Source: an uncultured cyanobacterium
Lineage (GTDB): Bacteria; Cyanobacteriota; Cyanobacteriia; Cyanobacteriales; Geitlerinemataceae
Assembly (NCBI GenBank): GCA_937899645.1
Contig: CALCCD010000108.1
Span: 1 to 64,000 of the forward strand
Direction: 5' to 3'
DNA: 64,000 nucleotides
The first letter of the stretch is position 1; every line of letters starts with the position of its first letter. Both the position numbers and the translations under genes were made by a program. Below, in pieces: positions 25,463-34,133 of the stretch. Below the pieces are notes generated by a model. The model saw only the letters and a list, made by a program, of their open reading frames with translations. It had not been told where the DNA came from and made no database searches.

Positions 25463-25858
25463 GTGATTGTTTTTTCCCTGCTTCATCCCCACCAAGCGAA
25501 ACCAATCAAGACTTGGACGTTCGACGTCTGCGACGTTCTGCGAGTCGGTCGTGCGAGTAGCAGCGACATCGTTCTCCATAGCTCGATCGTCTCGCGCCGT
25601 CACCTCGAACTCTGGAACCACGAAAGCCACTGGGAGCTGATTAACTTCGGTGCGAACGGAACCTTCGTCGATGGCAAGCCCGTCGAGCAGCTAACCATTG
25701 AAAATCAGGTGGTCATCCGGCTCGGTTCGGCAGGGCCGTTGCTGCGCATCGAGTGTCAGTCCACCCCGAAAGCACCGACCCGGCAGGTCGCCCGCGAAAG
25801 AAAACCACTGCCAGAAACGTCGATCCCCGTGCCGCCGACCTCGGACGATCCGCTCTAA
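25463..25858 (+). CDS. FHA-domain protein
   Basis: The 131-residue protein is almost entirely one forkhead-associated domain (residues 20-95), with the phosphothreonine-binding signature RVGRASSSDIVLHSSIVSRR and HLEL, then NGTFVDGKPV. A Pro-rich tail of about 35 residues follows. It should bind phosphorylated partner proteins of Ser/Thr kinases; no kinase gene is near. The start is GTG at 25463, directly before the domain. The next gene, for a SWIM protein, begins 69 nt later on the same strand. Confidence 0.88.
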   Translation: MIVFSLLHPHQAKPIKTWTFDVCDVLRVGRASSSDIVLHSSIVSRRHLELWNHESHWELINFGANGTFVDGKPVEQLTIENQVVIRLGSAGPLLRIECQSTPKAPTRQVARERKPLPETSIPVPPTSDDPL

Positions 25859-25927
25859 TTTCGCCCGCGCGTCCGCGATGCTGACATAATTTGCAGTAGC
25901 GTTTTGCTATTGCCCGATCGATCGCCC

Positions 25928-26764
25928 ATGTACTATCCAACCGAAGGCTCCGACACCGATCGCGAATGGTGGGTGCAGCAGTGGCTCGATCTGCTCGACA
26001 AATACCGCTTCAAAAAACGCCTCGAGCGCGGTCGTAACTACGCTCGACAGGGCAACGTCTTGAGCATCGAGTTCCGCGCCCAAAAGGTCGTCGCTCGCGT
26101 CCAGGGGACGGAGAAGCAGCCTTACAAGATTTCGCTGGGGTTGGAAACCTTTTCCGACGAGGATTGGAATTTCGTCTTCGACACGCTGAGCGAGCGGACG
26201 CTATTTTCCGCCAAGCTGCTGTCGGGCGTGATGCCCACCAATATCGAAGATATCTTCGCGGCCAACGGGCTGCGGCTGTTTCCGTTCAGCCTGCCGGAGA
26301 TCGAGTCGCGCTGTAGCTGCCCGGACAAGGCCAACCCCTGCAAGCACATCATTGCGGTCTACCACCTCCTCGGCGAGCGCTTTGCCGACGATCCGTTTTT
26401 GCTCTTCCAGTTGCGGGGGCGCAGCAAGCACGAAACGATCGCGGCGCTGCGGGCTCGGCAGGGAGCGGCCTCGGCAGATGCGACAGCGCACGAAGACGAG
26501 GAGGTCGCACCGGCTGCGGCTCCGCTCGATCTCAGTCGGTTTTGGTCGTACGATCGCCCGCTCGATCCGTCGCTGATCGCGATCGCGCCCAGCTCGGAGA
26601 ATGCCGCCTTGGACGTGCTCGGCTCGATGCCGCTGGCTGGCGGACGCCACAACATTCGCGCGACGGATATCGCGGCGCTGGAGGCGTTTCTCGATCGGGC
26701 GTACGCGACGGCGCGTAATAGTGCCGTGATGCAGGCAATGCAGCTCGACAGTGACGAGACGTAG
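25928..26764 (+). CDS. SWIM zinc-finger protein
   Basis: The 278-residue protein has an exact SWIM motif CxCx6CxH (C129, C131, C138, H140, in CSCPDKANPCKH). The N-terminal part (WWVQQWLDLLDKYRFKKRLE, RGRNYARQGNVLSIEF) is the usual lead-in of bacterial SWIM proteins, which often sit with SNF2-type helicases. No helicase gene is nearby. DNA or protein binding is likely; the role is unknown. ATG 25928 was chosen over a start 24 nt upstream. It is the last native gene before the tRNA-Val island. Confidence 0.85.
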   Translation: MYYPTEGSDTDREWWVQQWLDLLDKYRFKKRLERGRNYARQGNVLSIEFRAQKVVARVQGTEKQPYKISLGLETFSDEDWNFVFDTLSERTLFSAKLLSGVMPTNIEDIFAANGLRLFPFSLPEIESRCSCPDKANPCKHIIAVYHLLGERFADDPFLLFQLRGRSKHETIAALRARQGAASADATAHEDEEVAPAAAPLDLSRFWSYDRPLDPSLIAIAPSSENAALDVLGSMPLAGGRHNIRATDIAALEAFLDRAYATARNSAVMQAMQLDSDET

Positions 26765-26798
26765 TGCCCGCGACAGTCGGGATTGGGAATGTACGAAG

Positions 26799-26815
26799 TG
26801 GGCAGTACTGGATTC
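26799..26815 (+). repeat. Direct repeat / candidate att site, copy 1
   Basis: TGGGCAGTACTGGATTC, identical to 30364-30380. It corresponds to the 3' end of tRNA-Val read on the plus strand. Confidence 0.75.
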
Positions 26816-26870
26816 AAATTAGTGAAGCCCTGCCTGTAGGGCAGGTGCTCTAATCCCAGAGCTAGAGGCC
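26799..26870 (-). pseudogene. Decayed tRNA-Val copy at the island's far end
   Basis: Compared without gaps to the intact tRNA-Val (30364-30435), 50 of 72 positions match, and 43 of the last 52. The anticodon arm CCTGC-CCTACAG-GCAGG still carries TAC. The acceptor, D and T stems are broken and the T-loop reads TTTGAAT. It cannot form a normal cloverleaf. It looks like an old duplicated attachment site. Confidence 0.8.
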
Positions 26871-27473
26871 AGTCGTATCGTATTGACCTATGCACAGCTT
26901 ATTTGGGCAACCTCAAGGTGGAAGTTGGGCTACCGTGCAGGCTCGGCGTGTGCGCGCACGCACTTTACTGCAGGCAAACGAAGACAGGCGACAAGCAAGG
27001 GTGGGATAGAGCAAAAGGCTCTTGTAGGGCAAAAGTCTTTTCGATTGGTGACGAGTATGGGTGATGTCGCAAGAGAAATCAGCGACACATGGTGTACAAA
27101 GACGCGGCGGTAGAGAGTGGATTAAGTAGCTCAAGCAAATAAAACGTGGTTATTTTGCGGCGGGTATCGATCAAACCCTCGCTCTACCGCCACTCTCGAC
27201 TCGCACAACTTCATTTCCTGGCTTGGGCTACTTAGCAGCATAGTGCGCAGCAGATGAAGTTCGTGACATCTAGCTTGCAGACGCAGAGCTAGAAGACATG
27301 AAGCCATAGGGGTTTCATCAAGTCAAAATTTCAAGCTAAACAGAGCGATTGGAGCCATCGCGTGATGTCCAGAGGCCCTCGTTTTCTTATTAAGTTAATA
27401 GACAGCGGACAACTCAATCATGGACTCATTAATCAATGTACTGAATAAACGGCCTTAGCTAAAAGAGAAAAAC
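26871..27473. other. Non-coding left part of the island
   Basis: No gene is supported. Inverted arms TAAGTAGCTCAAGC (27123-27136) and GCTTGGGCTACTTA (27221-27234) match at 13 of 14 positions. A second pair, GGCGGTAGAG (27108-27117) and CTCTACCGCC (27182-27191), overlaps them. These may be ends of a decayed small insertion. Open frames on both strands here are short and without motifs. Confidence 0.5.
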
Positions 27474-29561
27474 CTAATCGTGCAGGCTCGGACTATTTAG
27501 TGACAACTGGTCAAACAGAACCTTGTTTCGCTTCTCCGCATCTTGAAGCAGCTTATTGAATGACATAATCTCAACAAATACTTTGAATTTTGAATTGTAT
27601 CCAAAATAACCATCATTGTTCGGAGCTTCGGTTAAATCTGCAGTATCAGCCCATCTCCTGATTGTGGGTGTAAGGTCACATATTATATACGAGTAAACCG
27701 GCGTATTAGGGTTGATGTTTATATAAACTCCATCCGTGTCTTTCGCCTTTCCTTCTCGTATCTTTTCCGAGTAATCATACGCTTTCTCTATTGGGTTCTC
27801 GCCACGCTTGTAACCTTCTCTCATAGGGCGCTTAAACTCAATGATTACCACCGAAGAATGGCTTGATTTACTGTCAGAAAATATGTGGTTATTGTCGAAT
27901 ATCGCAATATCAGGTCTGTCGATGCTACCTACGTCTATCCCATCATAACTGCTCATCTCTTTGTCTGATGCAAGGTATTGATGATATGAAAGCTTTTCGT
28001 CAATAATCCATAGATTTCTATTCTCCCAAAAGGCAGAATTTGTCGTTCTCTGCATTGGATAAAATATCTCGTGGATATCCTTCTCGAGATTATACTTTCC
28101 GGAGTCAGAAGCTCCTCTTTTTGCTCTAAGGAGGTCTAGTATTGCCTTTCTGTGAACAACATACTCAGCCAGCTTATACTTCCCTAACTCATTGCCCATG
28201 CGAAGGAACTCGTCATATTTTTTCTTCCGCTTTTCTACAAAGCTAGAATTCCCTAATGAGGTTTGGCTTACGTACTGCTCCTGTCTTTGTTTGAAGTCAA
28301 GTTCCAGCTCTGAATATAATTTGTGAAGCTCTATGTCAAGCTCCACATCGCTTAAGTTTGGCTTGATTCGATAGACCCTTTCGCTCATAAACTCTAGCAA
28401 AGGCCGGTATTTATAGTGGCTCTCTATGTATTTTTTTATTCGGGCTTTATTTTGAGTGATCGTTTTTTCTACGTATTCTTTCAGGAAATTTTCTACATGT
28501 AGAAGTACCGCATCTAGGATTTCTGACTTGCTCAGCTCGTCAAAAAATGAAGGCGCTTGCTTGTCGTAAATTTCAAACCCTGTTCTGGCAGGATTTAGGT
28601 TTTCATCCAGGTATGGACTACTCACATAGCCCATGTAGATGAATGCCTTGTCTTCACTTTCTTGAATGCGAGTCTTAGACTTTAAGAAATTTAATTTACC
28701 CGGAAGGCTGACTTGCTCTACCTCTCGATCTTGACCGCAAAGGTGAATTCTATGATCTGGCTGTTCTGATGGAGAGTAAAGCTTGAGATGCTCAAGTCGA
28801 AAGGCTTCTCCCTTCACGCTAAACTTCTTTGTCTCGAAATCAGCTTTTATTCCAGAAGAAAATAAATCATTGAGGACAATGGAGTCGCCGTAGCAGGTAT
28901 CGATTACGGTAATGGTGGGAGCCTTATCTTTCAAGAACAAAAATAAGAAATGCTCGATTATTCTTCTTGCTATGGTGTCTGCACTCTTTGGAGCTTTTTC
29001 TCTAAAGTTTTTCTTGTAACCTTGCAATCGGATAATCGTTTCTCGGCTAGTCGCCTCAGCTTTGCCTGTCCTGAAGTTTCTTATTGGATCATTTGCGTAG
29101 ACAAAGTCAAAGGTTCTTTTACTAAGCTTTCCATCTCCATCTATAAAAACACTTTCTATGGAAGCGTTAGAGAATGCTTTCACCCATGAAAATCGGCCAA
29201 TACCCTTTCCTCCTTTCTTTAACTTAAAGCTCGTGTCCGAGGTAACAAATGCATTAAAGTGATTGTTGTCAAAACCGACCCCGTTATCTTTTATTGAAAA
29301 ATCTATGATTGGCTTCTTCGCTCTTTCGGTTGCTCCCCCTTCCTCTAAAAGTAGCTGCGCGTATTCGGTTCGGTTGATGTATATGACGACTTCGCCGCTA
29401 CTTTCTTGAGCTTCTTCGATTGAATGAATAGAGTTACTGATTGCCTCAAATAATGGAATCAGAGAATTGTCTGGGCTGGGTTTCAGTGTGAAGTTATTAA
29501 CTCTTTGGGTGAAGTCAATGCCTTCAAAATACTTTTCCTTTATTTTAACTGAGCCACTCAT
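27474..29561 (-). CDS. GHKL/HSP90-type ATPase fused to a PD-(D/E)XK nuclease-like domain (candidate defence protein)
   Basis: The 695-residue protein has a Bergerat ATP fold at the N-terminus: N-box LFEAISNSIHSI (E39, N43), G1 box DNGVGFD (92-98) and G2 box KGGKGIGRFSW (116-126). A long, mostly helical middle follows (about 200-530). The C-terminus carries D551 in RPDIAIF and E575-x-K577 in VVIIEFKRP, then the helix KAYDYSEKI, the order of a PD-(D/E)XK nuclease (Shedu/DUF4263-like). GHKL ATPases with nucleases, including MORC-like ones, are known from restriction and anti-phage loci. The gene is AT-rich, lacks HIP1, is the only intact gene of the island and uses ATG 29561. Function is inferred. 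Confidence 0.72.
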   Translation of the reverse strand: MSGSVKIKEKYFEGIDFTQRVNNFTLKPSPDNSLIPLFEAISNSIHSIEEAQESSGEVVIYINRTEYAQLLLEEGGATERAKKPIIDFSIKDNGVGFDNNHFNAFVTSDTSFKLKKGGKGIGRFSWVKAFSNASIESVFIDGDGKLSKRTFDFVYANDPIRNFRTGKAEATSRETIIRLQGYKKNFREKAPKSADTIARRIIEHFLFLFLKDKAPTITVIDTCYGDSIVLNDLFSSGIKADFETKKFSVKGEAFRLEHLKLYSPSEQPDHRIHLCGQDREVEQVSLPGKLNFLKSKTRIQESEDKAFIYMGYVSSPYLDENLNPARTGFEIYDKQAPSFFDELSKSEILDAVLLHVENFLKEYVEKTITQNKARIKKYIESHYKYRPLLEFMSERVYRIKPNLSDVELDIELHKLYSELELDFKQRQEQYVSQTSLGNSSFVEKRKKKYDEFLRMGNELGKYKLAEYVVHRKAILDLLRAKRGASDSGKYNLEKDIHEIFYPMQRTTNSAFWENRNLWIIDEKLSYHQYLASDKEMSSYDGIDVGSIDRPDIAIFDNNHIFSDSKSSHSSVVIIEFKRPMREGYKRGENPIEKAYDYSEKIREGKAKDTDGVYININPNTPVYSYIICDLTPTIRRWADTADLTEAPNNDGYFGYNSKFKVFVEIMSFNKLLQDAEKRNKVLFDQLSLNSPSLHD

Positions 29562-30037
29562 GAAAATCCCACATGTTTACTATCTAAACAGTTGCTATAG
29601 CTTTAATTCACTACTGAAATTTTTTTGAGCCCTCAATACATCTGTTGTTGGACGAACGAGCTTTTGCCATCTAGGTTGAAAAAACTATAGTATCGAAGCC
29701 CGAAAATGCACTCATGAGTATACGACTTCTCGCTTACGTCAATGTACTGATTCCATCTCGGGGGATACTCATGCTTACCGGCTAAAAATTAGTACTAATG
29801 CTCGAGTTTTTTGCTAGTACGACATATTTTCCAAGCCTCGCACAACTAAACTGCAGGGGGATGCTTCGTGTTGTCATCCTGGCGATAATCCATGAAGTTG
29901 TGGCGACAGTGACATAGAGATTGATGCTCACGCCCGTTTTCTGGCGAGGCATGTCGCCGAGCGCACCCTCTCGCGCAGTGACAAGTCGAAAGTGTCTTCG
30001 ATTTTTTCATTAACTTAACCCATCAAGTTAATCAGAC
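29562..30037. other. Island intergenic region with palindromes upstream of the GHKL-nuclease gene
   Basis: No gene is supported. A perfect 12-bp palindrome ATTAGTACTAAT lies at 29788-29799. A 9-bp inverted pair CATGAGTAT (29713-29721) and ATACTCATG (29765-29773) lies upstream of the minus-strand gene. These could be operators, but no regulator gene is present in the island. The promoter of the ATPase-nuclease gene should lie close to 29600. Confidence 0.45.
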
Positions 30038-30280
30038 TCACACGTACTCCACGGGCTTCAGGTCTCGGTTTACGAAACCAACATAGCGACGGCTAATCAT
30101 CGCCTCTGAAAGCTCACACCACACCGCGATGTCTATGATACTGACGCCGACAGCAGGCTGATGACTGATCAATGTGTATCGGCAGTGATGCGGCGGCAAG
30201 TGCTTCCGCACGTCTTCATCGCTCACCAGACCACCCAGCATCCGCTCCCAGTAACGAATCTGCCAGGTGCTGAGGTTTAC
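30038..30280 (-). pseudogene. C-terminal remnant of a tyrosine recombinase/integrase
   Basis: An open frame of about 80 residues is preceded by a stop and ends at 30038. It reads LPPHHCRYTLISHQPAVGVS, IIDIAVWCELSEAMISRRYV and GFVNRDLKPVEYV. This follows box II of tyrosine recombinases: HxxR with R in HHCRYT, an -ISH- segment, and a final Tyr in RRYVGF. The usual GH before the last helix reads EL, and the whole N-terminal half is missing. It lies 84 nt from the tRNA-Val 3' end, the typical place of an integrase gene. Confidence 0.7.
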
Positions 30281-30363
30281 TCAACCACCATTCAAGGCAG
30301 AAACGGCAATGGCACAGGCTGATTCTGCAATCGGATCAAGTCGATTGACTGTAGTGTGAGAAA

Positions 30364-30435
<72 letters not shown>

Positions 30436-30536
30436 GTGGCTGCTTTGGATAATCGCCTAAAGACAATAGCAAGAGTGTGAGGCGATCGCAATCCCCGCGT
30501 GACGGTCGCGCCGCACGGGACGCATTGCGATCGAGA

Positions 30537-31754
30537 TTAGGTCGCTTCTGGCTCACTCGGTTCGGCAACTTCAGCGGCCACCAGCGCGTTGCTCAGCGCC
30601 ACCCACGTCTCCGTACTCAGATCCTCCGCGCGGATCTGCGAGTCGATCCCCAACTGCTCGAACGTCGCCAGCAGCAGCTCGCGATCGACAATGCTCACCA
30701 GATTGTTGCGCAGCATCTTGCGCTTGTTCGCAAAGCCGACTTTCACCAAACTCGCCAGATGTTTCGGATTGGTGGCCGGGACGGCGATCGGGCGCGGCAC
30801 GAGGCGAATCACCGCCGACTCGACTTTCGGTGGCGGTTTGAACGCCGAAGCCGGAACGGCACAGACCAGCTCGCAGTCGGCCAGATACTGCACCCGCACC
30901 GACAGCGCCCCAAACGCCTTGGTGTCCGCCGACGCGCAAACGCGATCGGCCACTTCCCTTTGCACCAGCAGCACGATTTCCTGGAACGGCCTGGGGTTGG
31001 GGCGATCGATTCGGCCTAGCAGCTTCTCGAGGATCGGGCCGGTGATGTTGTAGGGGATATTGGCGACGACCTTGGTTTGACGGTGGAAGCGATCGGCGAA
31101 CTCTGCCGTTAGCGCGTCCACATCGATCGCCAGAAAGTCACCCTGAAACAGCAGGAAGTTATCCAGATCGCCGAATTTGGCAACGAGCGGCTTGCAGAGG
31201 TCGCGATCGAGTTCCACCGCGACGACCGACGCTGCGAGATCGAGTAGCCGCTGGGTCAGGACGCCCTGGCCGGGGCCGATTTCCAAGACGCGATCGTCGG
31301 GGGTCAGGTGGGCGGCGGCGACGATTTCATTGAGGATGCGATCGTCTTTCAGCCAGTGCTGGCCGAAGCGCTTTCGGGTGCGGTGGCTGGTTTTCTTTTT
31401 CTTGTTGGCAGCACGCGAGCCAGCCTTGAAGCGCCGCTCGAAAGCTTCGCGCTCGCTGAGGTCGCTCTTTCGATCGCCGGCCTGACGAGTCTGCTGGCCG
31501 CTGTTGCGATCGCCTTTCTTCTCATCTTGCTTGCCCGCCTTGCCGCGCCGCGCTTTGAACGGCGACGATGCGCTCGACTTCGAGAACTTTCCCGGCTTGC
31601 CGAACTTTGCGCCTGGTTTTGCGCCCGATTTTGCGCCCGATCGCGCCCCCGACTTTTTGGGCTTCCCGGAATCTCTAGACCCAGAGCCTTTAGACCCAGA
31701 GCCTTTAGACCCAGAACCCTTTGATGATTTGGACGGGCGATCGGAGGCTGGCAT
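30537..31754 (-). CDS. ksgA: 16S rRNA (adenine(1518)-N6/adenine(1519)-N6)-dimethyltransferase with basic N-terminal extension
   Basis: KsgA/RsmA dimethylates two adjacent adenines of helix 45 in 16S rRNA. The core (about 140-405) has KRFGQHWLKDDRILNEIVAA, the SAM motif VLEIGPGQGVLTQRLLDLA and the catalytic NIPYNITGPI. From ATG 31754 it has 405 residues, while family members have about 270. The extra 130 or so are Lys/Ser/Gly/Arg-rich (SKGSGSKGSGSKGSGSRDSG), partly encoded by tandem 15-bp units. The extension is probably disordered and RNA-binding. GTG or other starts nearer the core cannot be excluded. Confidence 0.93.
   Translation of the reverse strand: MPASDRPSKSSKGSGSKGSGSKGSGSRDSGKPKKSGARSGAKSGAKPGAKFGKPGKFSKSSASSPFKARRGKAGKQDEKKGDRNSGQQTRQAGDRKSDLSEREAFERRFKAGSRAANKKKKTSHRTRKRFGQHWLKDDRILNEIVAAAHLTPDDRVLEIGPGQGVLTQRLLDLAASVVAVELDRDLCKPLVAKFGDLDNFLLFQGDFLAIDVDALTAEFADRFHRQTKVVANIPYNITGPILEKLLGRIDRPNPRPFQEIVLLVQREVADRVCASADTKAFGALSVRVQYLADCELVCAVPASAFKPPPKVESAVIRLVPRPIAVPATNPKHLASLVKVGFANKRKMLRNNLVSIVDRELLLATFEQLGIDSQIRAEDLSTETWVALSNALVAAEVAEPSEPEAT
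31681..31725 (-). repeat. Tandem 15-bp repeat in the ksgA N-terminal extension
   Basis: CCAGAGCCTTTAGAC occurs twice in tandem (31681-31710) and a decayed third unit follows to 31725. On the coding strand each unit adds five residues (Gly-Ser-Lys-Gly-Ser type). Confidence 0.85.
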
Positions 31755-31822
31755 ACGACGAGAAAAATGAACGGGCGCGGTCTCGCGAAGCCGCGATCGC
31801 GGCAATTTGGCCTAGATTTGGC

Positions 31823-33337
31823 CTAACCCCGGTGGACGGTTTTGACCCACTTGAGGCGCTTCGGTCGGAAGGCCATACGCGTGGTCGTCGCGGCCATCAC
31901 GACAATCCAGTGAAGCATATAAATCGTGCCGCGAATCGCCTGGGCGATCGCCTGGCCCCAGGAGAGCGGCTGGCCGGTGCGCGCGGCGACGCGGCGCAAA
32001 CCGCAGCCAATCCAGACCAGCGTCAGCACCGCCGACATCAGCGTAATCGGCAGCCACACCGGCAGGTTGCCAAATGCCAGCGAGCCGATCGCGTCGGGAA
32101 TAGCGGCAGTGGGCAGCAAATACTGGGCGCTGATAAAGACCGCCATATCAAAGCGCTTCATCGGGCTGAGGCGCGCGCTCGTCAGCAGTCGCCAGTAGTC
32201 GATGTAGCGCTGGTAGCCGCCCTCCGCCCAGCGCGATCGTTGATGCCACAGGGCGATCGGGCCGGTGACACCTTCTTCGTAGACGCAGGGCCAGGTGGTG
32301 CAGCGCACGTCCCAGCCGTCGAGGTGCAGCCGCAAGCTCAGATCGAGGTCGTCGGTAATCGTCACTTCGTTAAAGTCGCCGCAGCGCTGGAGGGCGTCGC
32401 GCCGCACGAGCTGACCGTTGCCGCGCAGCTCGCCGATGCCGCCGAGGGCGTAGCGCTGCTCTTGCAGGTAAGCGTCGAGCATCATTTCGATCGCCTGTCC
32501 CCGCGTCCAGCCGTTCGCCTTGGCGTTGACGATCGCCTTGCGTACCTGAACCGCGCCGATATCTGGGCGATCGAACAGCGGCAGCGCCCGCTGTAAAAAG
32601 TCGCCATCGACCCGCGCGTCCGCATCGAAGACGGCAACCAGGTCGGTCTGGATATCCTGGAGCGCGAGGTTAAGCGCGCCAGACTTGCCGCCGGAAGCGT
32701 CCGCGCCGCGATGGATCGCGCGGAGCCGGGTGTACCGCTGGGCGAGGCGATCGAGCACTGCGCCAGTGTTGTCGCTGCTGTTGTCGTTTATCGCCCAGAC
32801 TTCGTAGCGATCGCTCGGATAGTCGAGTTGGCACAACTTCTCGATAGTCTCGCCGATCACGCTTTCTTCATCCTTAGCCGCCACCAGCAGCGCCACGCTC
32901 GGCCAGGCGCGATCGCCGCCATCTTCCGGGCTCAGCACCGGGCGCGCTCCGTCTGCCTTTGCGCTCGCCGATCGCGACTCGGGAACGGCGAGCGACCGCC
33001 AGCCGTGAATCCCCAAGACGATCGCCCCGAACGCCCCGACACCGATGCCCCAGTCCACTAAATGCAGAATTCCCGTCACGCTCCAGATCGCCATCAGCAG
33101 CAGCGCGGCCTTGAAGCGACGACCGCGATAGCCGGAGAAAGCATTGAGCCGGTGTTCGGGCAACTGTTCGGGCGACTGTTTGGCGAACTGTTCGGGGGCC
33201 AGCTCGGGCGGGGCTCCAGCAGCAGACGAGATATCGCGATCGAGGGCGGCCTGACGATCGAGCTTCCCTGGCGAGCGGGCGAGCAAAGTTTCGACGAGGG
33301 GTTCGAGGTGGCGAATATCTTGTTTTTTTGAAAGCAT
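31823..33337 (-). CDS. GT2 membrane glycosyltransferase, candidate monoglucosyldiacylglycerol synthase (MgdA-like)
   Basis: From ATG 33337 the protein has 504 residues with two N-terminal membrane helices (about 95-140) and several C-terminal ones. The GT2 core has VALLVAAKDEESVIGETIEK, GGKSGALNLALQDIQ, the metal site VFDADARVD, GELRGNGQLVRRDAL, ITDDLDLSLRLHLDGWDVR and the processive-type HQRSRWAEGGYQRYIDYW. The pattern agrees with my memory of cyanobacterial MgdA (sll1377), which makes glucosyldiacylglycerol, the galactolipid precursor. That specific assignment is an inference; another sugar or acceptor is possible. It follows ksgA's upstream side on the same strand. Confidence 0.7.
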   Translation of the reverse strand: MLSKKQDIRHLEPLVETLLARSPGKLDRQAALDRDISSAAGAPPELAPEQFAKQSPEQLPEHRLNAFSGYRGRRFKAALLLMAIWSVTGILHLVDWGIGVGAFGAIVLGIHGWRSLAVPESRSASAKADGARPVLSPEDGGDRAWPSVALLVAAKDEESVIGETIEKLCQLDYPSDRYEVWAINDNSSDNTGAVLDRLAQRYTRLRAIHRGADASGGKSGALNLALQDIQTDLVAVFDADARVDGDFLQRALPLFDRPDIGAVQVRKAIVNAKANGWTRGQAIEMMLDAYLQEQRYALGGIGELRGNGQLVRRDALQRCGDFNEVTITDDLDLSLRLHLDGWDVRCTTWPCVYEEGVTGPIALWHQRSRWAEGGYQRYIDYWRLLTSARLSPMKRFDMAVFISAQYLLPTAAIPDAIGSLAFGNLPVWLPITLMSAVLTLVWIGCGLRRVAARTGQPLSWGQAIAQAIRGTIYMLHWIVVMAATTTRMAFRPKRLKWVKTVHRG

Positions 33338-33654
33338 CGTTGAGTGGTTCTTCCGTCCCGTCAACGGCTCGGGCGGCGATACGTGAAACGCGGATGACTG
33401 CGGCTGAGTGCAGTTGGCGGCGGGTTGACTGCGGGTTGACTGCGGTTGACGCAGCACGGGCGCGCGGTGCCTCGTCGGTCTTGGCTTCAGTCTCTCACGA
33501 AGGCGCGACGGGCATCCACGCAGCGCGCCGATCGGCGCGCTGCGGCGGGATTGTCAGCGCACCGCGATCGATGCTCCCGTCTTCGCCCCCGACGATCGCG
33601 GAGAGATCCGATAAGTTAGGGATGCCCACGCCTACAACAGAAACGAGAGAGTCG
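33338..33654. other. Divergent intergenic region with short tandem repeat
   Basis: This lies between the GT2 gene (minus) and a conserved hypothetical gene (plus). GCGGGTTGACT is repeated in tandem around 33419-33450, with a shortened third copy. An in-frame plus-strand extension exists from 33328, but its residues look like random Arg/Ala-rich translation. Promoters of both genes are expected here. Confidence 0.5.
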
Positions 33655-34038
33655 ATGTCTTCTGCGATCCGGAGCCTGCAACCGGCCCCAAAAGGAAAGG
33701 TCATGGTCTACATGCCCTACTACAAAACCGCCAACCAGCGGAACGCGCTGCCGCTAGCGATCAGCCTCTACGATCGCGGCAACCTAGAAGGCGAACGCAA
33801 AATCGAAGGGGGAACCAACGTCCCGTTTATCGCCACTTGGAACGTGTCGAGCCTGCCTGCCGATCCGATGCGCTGCCGCCTTCAGTTCGACAACAATGCC
33901 GAGCTGACCTACGAGACGACGATGGCGAATTACGAGTTCATTAACGATCTGATCGAAGTGCTGATCGTGTTTCAAAAACACCGCGTCGCCGATTTCTCGA
34001 AAAGCTTTTACAGAAAGCTCCTCAGCATGGATGATTAG
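33655..34038 (+). CDS. Conserved cyanobacterial protein of unknown function
   Basis: From ATG 33655 the protein has 127 residues (138 if ATG 33622 is used). It has well-formed motifs: GKVMVYMPYYKTANQRNALP, LAISLYDRGNLEGERKIEGG, TNVPFIATWNVSSLP and a C-terminal HRVADFSKSFYRKLLSM. It is soluble, without a signal or membrane helix. I believe the family is restricted to cyanobacteria and know no function for it. It lies 95 nt upstream of the phosphotransacetylase-family gene on the same strand, so the two may be co-transcribed. Confidence 0.7.
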   Translation: MSSAIRSLQPAPKGKVMVYMPYYKTANQRNALPLAISLYDRGNLEGERKIEGGTNVPFIATWNVSSLPADPMRCRLQFDNNAELTYETTMANYEFINDLIEVLIVFQKHRVADFSKSFYRKLLSMDD

Positions 34039-34122
34039 AGACTATTACCTACGCTGTTGCCGACGCTTCGCCGCCACGACAGCCGCCGCTCAGCCCGTCA
34101 GATATCGCAACCGTTCCACATC

Positions 34123-34128
34123 AGGAGG
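34123..34128 (+). promoter_or_regulatory. Shine-Dalgarno fixing the GTG start at 34134
   Basis: AGGAGG lies 5 nt before GTG (34134-34136), supporting the non-ATG start of the phosphotransacetylase-family gene. Confidence 0.75.
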
Positions 34129-34133
34129 AAAGT

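Noticed and set aside
26883-27134. Short opposing open frames at the island's left end
   Set aside because: They overlap each other, are short and have no motif or ribosome-binding site.
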